From NCBI GenBank assembly GCA_947172415.1, contig OX359197.1:4775673-4839672 (forward strand): a stretch of 64,000 nt of DNA. Direction: 5' to 3'. Positions within the stretch are counted from its first letter, which is position 1. Each line of letters begins with the position of its first letter. The translations under genes were made by a program, and so were the position numbers. The notes under the pieces were generated by a model, which saw only the letters and a list, made by a program, of their open reading frames with translations, did not search any database and had not been told where the DNA came from. This stretch comes from Chondrosia reniformis (Eukaryota > Porifera > Demospongiae > Chondrillida > Chondrillidae). Below are positions 22,866-34,639 of this stretch, one piece after another.

Positions 22866-24497
22866 ATGAAGAGAATTCTGATTATTCTAGTCTTACCACT
22901 ACTGACAGTGGAGGGTACCTCCTTGGAGAGACATCAAATACAGAAGGTTTTAGAGATGTTTATAATTATCAACTTATAAAAAACATGCAAACTGCAACTA
23001 CATAAGATCATTTTGCTGTCTTACAACTGTATATATGAGGCATGTGTGTGTTAGGTATGTACTTCTCTGTATATACATGCAGAGGACTAGCCATGTGACC
23101 CAACCAGGTGAGTCTTGTACTGAAACAAATGAAGGAGACATAGAGTCCGGAGGAAACACTCATGTGTGGATCTGTAGAGGAGGAATGTGGACACCTTATC
23201 TGTAGGTCCACGCACTTCAACATTATTGACTCAGGGACTTCCTGTAATCCCCCTCTGTCCCCCTCCCTTTCAGACTGGTTCCCTCCATTGGAAGCATTCA
23301 GGCTGTAGCTGGCTCCTCTTGTAAGGAGATACGAGATACACTGGCTAATGACTGTACTAACACACTTGACAGTGGAACATACTGGATCAACATCACTGAT
23401 TCATGCACTGGACAGGATCAATCTATACAGGCATGCATATATGCGCATCATACTAACTGTAAACTGTAACTATATAATATATGTATTCTTTTGTAGAAGC
23501 GAGAGGATAACGTTATTATTGAGCATGACGGTTTTCATGGCCCAAGAGTCAAGGCTTCAATATATTCGCCATTTTAATGATGTCATAATCGGTCGAAGAT
23601 TGCAAAACCAAAATGGTTTTAAAATACAAATCTAATTCCTAGCTCATGTTCCATAAAAAGTACAGAAACTAGAAATATTGAAAATTTCTACAAAAATAGT
23701 GAAGATGTAGGGATGGCACAAAAAGTACAGAAACAAGAAAGGGATGTTACACAGTGAAGCATTAGCTATGCATGAATCCTGCAAGCAAAGGTGTTGTAGG
23801 ATTCATGCATAGCTAATGCTTCACTGTGTACCAACCCTATCTTGTTTCTGTACTTTTTGTGCCATCCCTACATCTTCACTATTTTTGTAGAAATTTTTAA
23901 TGTTTCTTTACACAATAAATCTATAAGGTAACTAATGATCACAACTATAATCTAGCTCTATAACGCAATGTATAGGTTTACTGTGAAATGGGTCTGGATG
24001 GTGGAGGATGGACACTGTCATGGAAGCACTCTTACATGGAGGTGGGTGCCCTCAGTGAAGACATGAAGTACTACAGCTCACACTATCAGGCCTGCACAGA
24101 CCTCAACACTGGATGGTGCAATATTCCTCCCAAGATTAGATTGAATCCAACAGAGATGGCAATAGCAGCTTACCACAACAAGAGACTGGTCTATGCTTAC
24201 AAGGGAATCTACAATGCCAACTTGGACAGACACTGGAGTGGAGGAATACTATTGGATCCAACTCAGCTGGTTGATCACTGCGGTAGTAGTAATGGAGTAG
24301 TACCAGAACCATATATCGTGATAGGAGGATTATCATTTGACAAATATGGACCACTAAACTACCATTCAAACTGTGATACTATTCGTGGATCCTTGAATAA
24401 TCCTGGAGACTGTAGATGGGAAAACTGCAAACTACCTTCATCAATATCATCTAATCAACAACACACTCAAATGACAGTTGCAATTTATGTTCGGTAA
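22866..24497 (+). CDS. Secreted fibrinogen-related protein
   Basis: A likely signal-peptide exon begins at 22866 (Lys-Arg followed by a Leu/Ile-rich core, to 22946). An exon at 23274-23428 encodes the start of a fibrinogen-type module (SCKEIRD, then SGTYWINI). The last exon, 23976-24497, opens with VYCEMGLDGGGW, the typical continuation of fibrinogen-related domains (YCDM-DGGGWT). It ends at a stop after VAIYVR. Cysteines are frequent, as expected for an extracellular protein. The C-terminal part does not match the classical gamma-chain pattern that I know, so the fold may be a sponge-specific variant. Two junctions are uncertain. The signal exon and 23274 disagree in phase unless short exons (about 23082-23106 and 23165-23199) lie between them. 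The exon ending at 23428 needs a GC donor (CAG/GC). It converges on the SRCR gene. Confidence 0.65.
23673..23903. repeat. Near-perfect palindrome in the fibrinogen-related gene intron
   Basis: Arms of about 110 bases (23673-23784 and 23794-23903) with a 9-base loop. Each arm contains GTAGGGATGGCAC or its complement, the same end motif as the larger element at 31248-32394. It is a hairpin-forming MITE-like insertion, with no ORF. Confidence 0.8.
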
Positions 24498-25411
24498 TTA
24501 CTAATTATAAGTACTAACTCTGATTCTGGTAAACAGTATGCATACAGTAATCTAGTATTGAATCTTAAAAATTCAACAATATATGTTACCCTTTGAAATG
24601 AATAATGAATTCAAATTTAAAGTGGTTTAATTTAGCATAGCACTTGCATCGCTTCCATGTTGGGCACATAACTTTGCATAAATTTGCAAGTCAGAGCATT
24701 TGGTATACCTTGGACTAGTATATACCTGATTGTAGTTGATCTATATAGTGGTATATATATAATAAAGTGTATATACATTACTACTCCATTTGGAGGAGCC
24801 ATTGATGAACCAATTAATGGGTTATTATATGACGACCACCATTAGGCATACGGAAAGGAGTATATAGCCTAGAGACAAGTGCTCCGCCAGGATATGCATA
24901 AATTATATAGAACATTCATGCTGATGTGCAGAATGCTGGAGGAGGATATAGAAACTTTGCATTAACAACAGGAATAACCTATATAGGAAAGATTCAGAAG
25001 GAAATGAAGATGTGTAAGGAGATCTAGAGGCTGGTATTATACTTGGAAGAAGCAATATATGAGATCTATAGCTATAGACAGAAAAAGTAGATTGAAGAAA
25101 ATAAGCACCTACATAGTACATAGTAGCCAACTTTAATTTAATATATATGAATGTTGAATAACTTTGACATCACCCTATAACTTATATGCATGTTTATTTA
25201 TGTGACCTAGTTAACATTCTTGCATGATCCTTGCATTTATATACCATGAATATACATTCATGCACAATATACAGTACTTTAATAATATATTATTATATAA
25301 TTGACACACCAGTTTATAAATATAACTTATAGTGTGCCTATTGGAAGGTTAGCAAACTAGTAAGATTTTGGTAGATCAAGTCCATGCAAAAGGTGCTTCA
25401 ACTACAGTTTG
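24498..25411. other. Intergenic between two convergent genes, no clear exon
   Basis: AT-rich, with long TA runs. A stretch at about 24780-25130 reads in broken open frames on the plus strand (several stops) and might be a decayed exon, but I cannot name a family. Shared 3' flank of the fibrinogen-related (+) and SRCR (-) genes. Confidence 0.4.
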
Positions 25412-28400
25412 CTATATGCCTGCAATCTCGAACACTCTTGCACTGTATGGTCCTTGTACACCTGATGAAACAGCTGTGACCCAAATATAATAGCTTTTAC
25501 CTGGTATAAGTCCTATCAGTGTAGTTGATGTACCAGTGATTCCTGATACTTTTGAGGCCTCAAAGGGAGGTTCTGTAGTACACCCACTAGTTGAATATAT
25601 CACTGTGTAGGTTATTCTAGAACCATGGTCAGACACTGCAGTCCATGAAATTGTCAAAGATGGAGCTCCTTCTGATACACCTTTACTAACAGTGACATTT
25701 AGGACTTGAGATGGCAGAGCTACCGGAGTTTCTGTAGAACATTTTAAAGAAGTGAAAATAACTAAATTATCTCATAATGATCATTTTGAATACTGTATAT
25801 TGGGATATGAATGCGAGAGTAAAAGATATTGCGAATTCAAATCAATAAGTGTCAAAAGATTGCATGCGCAAACAGTCAAAACTGGCAATTAGCATTTTTT
25901 TGACACACGCATTCAATTCCCGATATACGGTAAAATAACACAACACACTACAGACTATCAGTTAATAATAGAATAGTTGCAGACAAGGATATGCATGGCC
26001 CAGTGGAGCAGAAGAAGAAAGAAAAGAAGTGACTCCTGTATCTTCATCCAAAACTCTCTCCAGGTTTAGTTCTCTATAGGCTTTTTTACAGAGTAGGCAT
26101 AGAATGTAGGAAAATGGTGTGTTAGATTTTTCATGGATATTATGTACATCCACGCACCCAGCCAAGAGACTTATACAATAATTGGCTGCATGGGGACTAA
26201 AGCCCTCTTTGTAGGTATATATTTAAAATGGCCGCAATGCACCAGCAATTGCCTCTGAGTCAATCATCCAAGATGAAAAAATATAGGAATCATTAGTATG
26301 ATACACCTTAAGTTTGAATTTAATTGCACTATAATATATAGCAATTAATTTGGTTATCATGGGGTCATTTGAACAGTAATAATTTCCAATTATAAATAAT
26401 TAAAAATCTACTTTATTATATTTACAAGAATATGGAATTTTAGACCATTTTATATTTAATGCAGAAATACATGTAATTATGTGTACACAAATATACAGCA
26501 TATTACTATTAATTAATTTACATTAAACATACCTAAGACAACTGGATATATTGTAGAAGGAGGGCTCTTATGATCCAATATACAGCTGTATGTTGTAGCA
26601 TGAATTGGTTTGAAGGATGAGATATACAGTGTTCTGTACCTTCCTGATTGAGTAGAAATCTCTCCTTCAGTTGGTGTAACTTGTCTCCTAGGATCACCAG
26701 TGAACCAATCCTTAAATGCATGCATAGTTCTTTGACAATGCAACTCTACTGGTTGACTGAGGGCAGGTGTTATAGTTATTGTAGTAGTTGGATCATCAGT
26801 TCTTCCAACTGTAATACTAACTGGTTTGACTGTCAGAATGATTTACACACGTTTTAAGTAGTAAGTGTAAAAGGAGAATACATTATTATTATATAATTAA
26901 ATTGTCATTGTGCATTAATAGTTCATCACTCACCAATACAGGATTTTCTAGTTGACCAACTTCCTAAAACACATCTCAACTCTGCTACATATGACTCGGA
27001 ATACCCTATAAATTCATACTCTGGCTTGCATGAGTACTTCACAATGGCTCCATGAGGGTATGATGCTGATATTCCACCTTGTATTAGCACATTTGGAGGA
27101 AAGTTTGGGGAAGAACAATCTAAAAATATGATATAACAGATAAACACAAGGAATACTGATAACAATAAAGATCTTAATTAAAATGCATGGGTAGATACTG
27201 TACATGTTTAATTTCTAATAAAATATAGCTAATTATGTATGTATGTACACATTATAGACTGCTTGTCAGTGGTTTATTGAGCATTGGCAACCGATATTTA
27301 GCAGGTTGGATGTTCTATATACTGTAAAGCCGGAAATATTAGCGTGCCATTAAATTTGATGAAATGAATATTTGATATAAAAAAAATGGTCGCCAACATA
27401 TTTTCGGCTTTACAGTATCTGGTAGGGTTTTTCTTCCTGCTCAATTAACCTTAAGCTACTGACTACCATAATACTAGTAGCAAATACTCTTTACTATTTC
27501 ATACATATAGGACGCATACAGTGTATGGAAACCATTTACTGTATTGTCTCTTTTGGGTTGTCAAAATGGCTGTTAAATTACTGTATACTTGAATGTTTTA
27601 TGTATGGCATTTTTACATCTACAGTAACTTATAAGCTCATAAATTGTGGATAAATAAGGAGTGTAAGTTTGTCCTCTATATACGTAAGTAGGGATGTCAC
27701 AAAAAATATCGCTACCATATTAAAAATATTACAGGTTATCACCCTAAAATCAACAAAGAATACATTTTTGGTTTTTTAAAGCTCCCATATATAATTTGTA
27801 ACTGCTGCTCACATAAGGACAAGAAATTCTGAAGTAAAATGACATGTACACATAGTAAGATACGCAAAGCACACTCTATCCTATGTACGGTAACATCACC
27901 TCCAGATAAGGCTCTCCTACTGTAAGGTCCTTGAACTCCAGCACCAAGGATTTCAGCTGCTACCCAAACATAGTAGATGGTATCTGATTGCAGTCCAGTC
28001 AATGTAGTTGATGTATCTGCAATTCCTGATCTCTTCATAGCATTAGATGGCGGATCTGTCTGATTACCACTATCAGTTGAATACCTGACTACATATAATA
28101 TGTTGTACATTGGATCAGATACTGCATTCCATGAAACAGTCAAGGATGTTCCATTTCCAGTTACCATGACACATTCAACTTGAGGTGGTGGAGGTAATAC
28201 AGCTTCAGCAGGTGGAGTTTCTGTAGCAAATTATATACTACTTTTAATATATATACGTAATATATACATAGGTATTTTATACCATATAAATAGGAGTATA
28301 AATTTATGCAAGCATATGCGTATGTGTATTTAAGTTATGCATTAATTTTATATAAATATCTAAGTAAGGCATATATGTACATATATATATACGTACATGC

Positions 28401-31400
28401 TGATGAAGACATTCCATAGTCACTCATATTGAATGCACTTGAAAATGTGATAATATGTATTTATTCTGATATATCTTTGCAAGACGTAAGTAAATACATA
28501 TTCCACTTTATACATCTAGCTGTTACTCTTGAATTTGAACTGTTATATACTCGCTGGTTTTTAATGTTGTCAGAACCTTTTTAACTGCTCCAAATGTATT
28601 TATCAGTGTTAAAACAAATCGTAAAGAAAACTACTGTGTATATGACCTTTCTTAGTTTCATTGCAATTTATGTTGTTACTTACGAATATTTTTACACAAT
28701 TCATGGAGTATATGCTATGGGAGAATTTTATACATTCCTTCAGTGTACTAAGTGATAATCAAATCACAATATATAATAGTAATATTAATATTTCTCAAAC
28801 ATTATAAAGTAAATAGGGAAACAAACAATTTCAGGTAAATACTTGTGGGGCTGCCTCCCTTTGCACTTGAGGTACTTAACACCTTCTATAGTCGTAATCT
28901 TTGCAATTCTGGGCCCTTAACTTAAAGCTTAAAGTTATGCAAATACGTATGCTCAAAATTACACAGAACAGTAGAAATAATTCTATAAATGGGTAAATCT
29001 AGACATGTAATCTTACATATCACACTATCATATGTATATAGTTTATGAGTTACTGACCTAGTATTACTGGATAGGCAGTGATAGAGCAGGAATCACCATA
29101 CACATTACATGTGTACCCTTTCCCATGAAATGGGTTAAATGATGAGATGTACAGTGTGCTGTCCTGCTCTGATCTAAGAGAAATCTCTCCTCTCGTTGTT
29201 ATTACTCTGCTCATAGGGTCAACAGTGAACCATTCCTTCATTTTGTCACTCCTCTCACATTCCAACTGTACAGTTTGACTGAGGGTAGGTGTTATAGTGA
29301 TAGGAGTAGTTGGATCATCAGTCCTGCCCACTCTTATTGTATTAACTGATGATGGATTGACTATAAGGAATTTGAATTGTTCCAACTTAAATGGTACTTG
29401 TAATATAGCATACACATACGTACATGTCAATAGTAATTTGTATTATACAACATATATAAAATACATATATACATGCATCTATATATAATATAAATATTAA
29501 TAATAAATATATTTCAGTGATCACACACAAAGAAGCAATTGGTGAGAGTCACAACCAAACATTTTGGACACACTTGCATGGCTGCAACTGTAACAGCACA
29601 TATCAAACAATGCATAGTAAGAATATTAATTTTGTCCTAAATTCATCTTATAATGTATAAGCAAGAATACATATGAGATAGGAGTGTGCAACTGTGTAAT
29701 CTCATGTGATACAGCATTTTTCTAAAATGAATCATGAACACATTACATGTAGACATGGTAATGATATTAATATTCTTACATAATGAAATAACATACATGC
29801 ATATAGGTATAGCCCAATTGCCATTATGTAAAAGTAATTAATATAATTACCATACCTACTTATGATGCATTAATACGGACGTCATTTTTGGAAATGTATG
29901 GATGCTCTTATCTCTTATATATATGTCCTTCATCATAAATATAATAGAGCTGCATACAGTGTTGCCTCTTAGTGCAGGTGGCTTGTTATGACTGGTTAAC
30001 ACACAAACAGGTATGAATAACATCTGCAATTTGAAGCCATAGAAATATGACTTACCAAGTACCACAGGGTAGGTTGTCTTTGTCTGAGCATCACCTTTAG
30101 AAGAGGCCAGACAAGAGTATGTTCCAGCATGACTTGGATTAAATGAATAAAAAGCCAAAGTTCTTCTAGCTCCAGAAGCCGTCCTTATTACATTTGGAGT
30201 GGGTTTTACTTCACTTCCTGTAGTGTACCATTGTTTAAAGTCTCGATTTCTACACTGTAGCTCTACTGATTGCCCAAGGGAAGGTGTTACGGTGATGGTA
30301 GTAGTTTGATCATGAGGATATCCAGCTGCAACAGTAGTAGCTTCCGGGATAACTTTCTGTTCTGTGGGAAAATTATACGGTAAGCAAATAATAAAGGCAA
30401 AGTTGTAATTTAACTACATACATAGAAAATTATAATTAAATGGTCAATTATATTGTAAAATCTATAGCTATGCATATATTTAACATTCACACTAGTCTGG
30501 CCCTTGTTTGATCATCCTAAATAAGCGCCTAACAGTACGTGTAAAAGGAGATGGACAGTCTAACGGCACTATAGATGAAATAACACCTTTGCAATAATGT
30601 GTTACATGTATCTACAAAAGATTTTATCCAGGCTTCTGGATAAATGCATCCGATTGGTCAAAAAGGTTATTTAATCTAAATGTTAATTGGCTTGCTAGAC
30701 TCTCCTGAATAAGTGCCAAAAAGCATGGAATTCAAAGGGAAGGGGGACAGTCTAGTAGCAATTCACATGTATCTATACATATTATTTGGCTTAAAATATA
30801 CAGCAACAAGTACTAGAGTCACACAATAGTTAACACACTTGAGCATACAACTCCAGCATCGTGTTTGTGGTTACAATTATCTTGGCATGCACCCCATCCA
30901 GAGTGGAAACATAAACCAATATTGTCCTCTTGACCAGTGCACCCAACATTAGTCAACCAAATAGGACCACTTCCTTTTCCAAAATGAGAGTTTGATAAAG
31001 CTATCTCTGCACCAGTGTATCCAAGCATCCTGCATATAACATTGGCATCATTCTTATCCCACATGCTGTCGGAGATAGTTCCCCAAGTATTATCGAAGAA
31101 AATCTCCACTCTTCCTTCATTGTCACTATAACCTCCAGATAATCTGATAGTCAGATCATCACCTGTAATACAGAAAGGTATAAAAAATTTAAAACACCAT
31201 TTCCTACAAGCTATGCCCATGCATGTTTGAGGAACAGTATATGTACAAGTTAAATAAAAACATTCAAAAATGAAGTTAAAAGTAGGGATGGCACTATAAC
31301 AGTGATTGGCACATCTAGAAAAAGTAACGAAACAAGAAAGTGATCATATGGTAAGGCTAACATTGCAGAAGTGGCATACTGAAACTTAACTATACACATC

Positions 31401-34200
31401 ACTTCTATGTTTGGGCGCATCATGGATATATACTAAAAGTAGGGATCGATGCGCCCAAACATAGAAGTGATGTGTATAGTTAAGTTTCAGTATGCCACTT
31501 CTGCAATGTTAGCCTTACCATATGATCACTTTCTTGTTTCGTTACTTTTTCTAGATGTGCCAATCACTGTTATAGTGCCATCCCTACTTTTAACTTCATT
31601 TTTGAATGTTTTTATTTAACTTGTATTGCTCCTTTTTTCTTGTTAATATTTGTTTTGAAAGTTTTCTTGGCGAAAACTCGAAATAAAGTAGCAGAATAGA
31701 CGATATAATAGAGAGCTCTAAATTAAAAAATGGCGTCCGAAAAGATCCCAAATTTGATAAGATGTTTTCTACCGTTCTTTAACATTCAGTTTAGGATATT
31801 AAAGGGTCCATAATCGTTAAAAATACGACTGTATATAGGCCCTGCAAAGCGACTAAGAAATTCGATCGCGGGTAACGGCAGTACCACAAATATTACTCAT
31901 TCGGGTTACTTATTTTATATACAGAGAATTTGAAACTTAATTAAAAAATGGCGTTCAAAGAGGCCCTAAATTTGGCACTTTCAAAAGTAACACGCTTCGG
32001 TTGGAGCGCGTTGAAATCTAGGGTAGCCTATTCCCTAGTTCGGAAACATTCATGACGATTTAGTATTTGTATGTACCTGCGTAAGTTCGCATGTTAGCGC
32101 TAGCTCATTTGAAAAAAGAAGAAGAAGAAGAAGAAGAAGAAGAAGAAGAAAAAAAAATGAGGAATTGCAGAATTTGGCCTATTTCGGTTTAACCACTTTG
32201 CGAAGGTTGTAGAGCATCGTAACATGTTTTGGCGTTTAGAAAAGCATGCAAAAACGACTGCAAACACACAAATGCAACCGAAAATCTGAACGTTGTTGAT
32301 TTATGAGGTGTTAATTGATAATACATTGAATAGGGCGGCCATGTTTTTTTTCGGCCATCCCTACTTAGAGAGTACTACCGTACTCTCTGATAATCCATAT
32401 AAAGTTAATTGCACTTATATGATGATCTCTTACTAGAGCATTGTACACCAGCGTCATGACCGTGATGACAGTATGATAAACTGAATCCTTCATGATTACA
32501 GTCTGTTATGCTATTCTCTCTTCCTGTACAAGCAAGCATAGACATCCAAATTGGACCATATCCGAATCCGTAGTAAGCTGAAATTCTGGAACGAACTGCA
32601 AATGGATATCCAAGCATTCTACAGACTACATGGGCATCTCGCATGTCCCAGCCAAAGTGACAAACTGTACCCCAAGTGTTGTTATAGTATACCTCAACTC
32701 GACCTTCGTTTGGAGCAAAACCATTGATCAGTCTAACTGACACCACTTCATCTGTAGTGGGTGGATAAGGGCAATAGATATATATAGCTATATCTAATTC
32801 ATTGCTAAAAATGCATATATGCAGTACTCTGATAAGTAAAATAATCACTGGAAAGTATTATACCAAACCAGCTAAGTGACCGAAGTCTAATCTTAGCTGG
32901 GGGACCGAAGTCCTATTCAATTGGCAACATAATGTTCTGCTTATCATCATAGCCTTTGCACATGCAATTAACACCCTTTATTCATACAGTACTTTGTATA
33001 TTTGGTAAACCAATGCAACTCATAAAGCAAAGGAAAGAAAACACAATTTCGTCTACATACCTGAACATGTGACCCCAAAATCACGATGCTGACTGTTGTT
33101 ACATGATTTACCCCACCCACAGTTACAGCAGTCTAAAATGTTAGATTCTGCACCAGTACACTGAGGTTTATAAATTGATGTAGTCCCATTTTCTTCTCCA
33201 AACTCTCCTGCTCCCCATACTCTTGCAGCAAATGAATATCCAAGCATTCTACATACTGTATTAGCCTCCTTGATATCCCATTCCCAAAAGTAGCTACAAA
33301 TTGATCCCCAAGTATTATTGAAGTACAATTCAACACGTCCTTCATTCGGTTGGCTACTGCCAACTAGTCTTGCTAGCACTGTTTCATTTTCTATTAGGAC
33401 ATATGAATTTTACAAAGTAACTTAATTTGTAATATGCATATTATACAAAACAAAAAAGCCATGCAGGATAATTCTATTCCTAGTTTATTGTCTACTACTG
33501 TTATCTAACACGTCCAATTTTCAATTTCCATTAAGTTCACATGATCCTAATTATTGTACATAACACAATCATGATGCTGATTTATATACCCCATCCACAG
33601 TTACAGCAGTCTATTACAATCACAAAACAAGAGAGTCTACACTATATACGTACACTACAAATAAGTGGTCAGAAGACAGAAAATAAAGTTGCAGATTGAG
33701 CAATTGATAATAGAAATGCGCCCAATGTTTGTGATCTTTATTTATATAAGTTTACATGCATCTATGCATTAGATCTGTGGCTGTATATACATATAATCAT
33801 AGAGCATCTATGATTGGATTAATAATATTATGATTAAAATTACATGGGCATGCAGCAAGATAAAAAGAATGCATAATAATGTCATATGCACGTATATATT
33901 AAAGTAGACAGCTTAATAATGGTTTACAACTAGAAGAGAATGTCACCTGTAAACACGTTTCCCTCGTTTATAGTATACGCACACTGCTGATCCTGACCGC
34001 ATCGACAGGTCGCCCAATCCGGTCTGGGCCCTGGCATAACTTTACTTTTTATAGCCCTCACTACAGCTTCAAAAAGAGTTAAGAAAAATTATTTTCCTTC
34101 AATAAAGAACCAGTGAGTCCCTACCTTTCGAAGGATCGTAGGTCAAAGCAATGATTGCGAACACAGCCAGTGACAGTACGCTAGCTGCTCGTTTCGGCAT
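25412..34200 (-). CDS. Secreted multidomain SRCR3-Ig2-FN3-CCP-Ig-FN3 protein
   Basis: Eleven exons whose phases all agree (2901 nt, 966 aa): signal peptide 34200-34125; Cys-containing linker 34066-33947; SRCR domains 33390-33061, 32751-32434 and 31162-30839 (each with NEGRVE-type start, NNTWG or DNTWG, VCRMLGY and GxCxxxxxxDxGVxCS-type ends); Ig-like 30361-30056 and 29360-29058; FN3 28220-27900; sushi/CCP 27119-26934; Ig-like 26829-26533; FN3 25731-25412. Each exon is one domain and every intron is phase 1, the mark of exon shuffling. Sponge SRCR and SRCR-CCP proteins are known as cell-surface or aggregation-related receptors; a recognition or adhesion role is inferred. I see no transmembrane segment: the frame ends with TAG at 25412-25414. 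However the last exon could instead splice at a GC donor after 25420, again phase 1, leading to an unseen tail. Confidence 0.85.
25791..25931. repeat. MITE-like element, TACYGTATA family, copy 1
   Basis: Imperfect terminal inverted repeats beginning TACTGTATATTGGGA and ending in the complement of that type. It shares internal words (GCGCAAACAGTCAAAACTGG region, GACACACGCATTCAATTC) with 49158-49354. No coding content. Confidence 0.6.
25985..26100 (+). repeat. Dispersed SINE-like/LINE-tail repeat fragment
   Basis: Contains TGGCCCAGTGGAGCAG and CCTGTATCTTCATCCAAA, shared in order with 39787-39970, 56300-56390, 57596-57680 and, inverted, 58487-58680. It lies in the SRCR gene intron between the last Ig and FN3 exons. 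Confidence 0.55.
27319..27418. repeat. 100-bp MITE with TACTGTAAAGCCG terminal inverted repeats
   Basis: The left end reads ATACTGTAAAGCCGGAAATA and the right end is its near-complement (CGGCTTTACAGTAT). Total length 100 bases, no ORF. In the SRCR gene intron between FN3-1 and the sushi exon. Confidence 0.7.
31248..32394. mobile_element. 1.15-kb non-coding element, copy 1, filling an SRCR-gene intron
   Basis: Almost identical to 60431-61555. It starts with a palindrome with arms of about 175 bases (31248-31424 and 31447-31623), carries AGTAGGGATGGCAC near the left and the complementary CCATCCCTACT near the right end, a (GAA)n run at 32117-32150, and a terminal hairpin AGAGAGTAC...GTACTCTCT. 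No protein coding capacity is visible, so it is non-autonomous. It lies between SRCR exons 2 and 3 and makes up about 90% of that intron, ending only 40 bases from the donor of the SRCR-2 exon. Confidence 0.8.
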
Positions 34201-34639
34201 CTCCTCATAAACTGACAGGTATATACACGTATTGACACGCTTAGACTGTTGGTTTATAATACGGCCTCTTGTGAAGCCTATATTATGTAGCCTGAAGACT
34301 ACAATGTGCAAATTATTGGGTGTCATTATATGGTCAAGCCTTGATACATGACCTCAATGTCCTCAACAAGTTTGCAGGATATATTATGCTGCACTATTTT
34401 TTGTGTCCCACATACTGTACAAAACTTGAGTACCGTATTACATGCAAAACTGTTTTGACTTGATTGAATCAAAATTAAGAATGGTGCAAGTTTATAAGAG
34501 AACTGCACAGTCCAGGTACTGTGTATTATGAACCCAAAATGAAAGTATAAGTATAAGTAAGTATAAAAGTATAACAATAAAGACTATTTCCATAACAACT
34601 ATCCACCTATAAATTCATAAGTAGCATTAGTTCATGGTC
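34201..34639. other. Spacer: upstream region of the SRCR gene and 3' flank of DHRS4
   Basis: Both neighbours are on the minus strand. The interval holds short near-direct repeats (AAGTATAAGTATAAGTAAG at about 34543) but no exon I can support. It presumably contains the SRCR gene promoter. Confidence 0.4.

Noticed and set aside
23499-23580. Possible extra exon of the fibrinogen-related gene (after CTTTTGTAG, 26 open codons)
   Set aside because: It ends at a stop without a donor and would break the in-frame join between 23428 and 23976.
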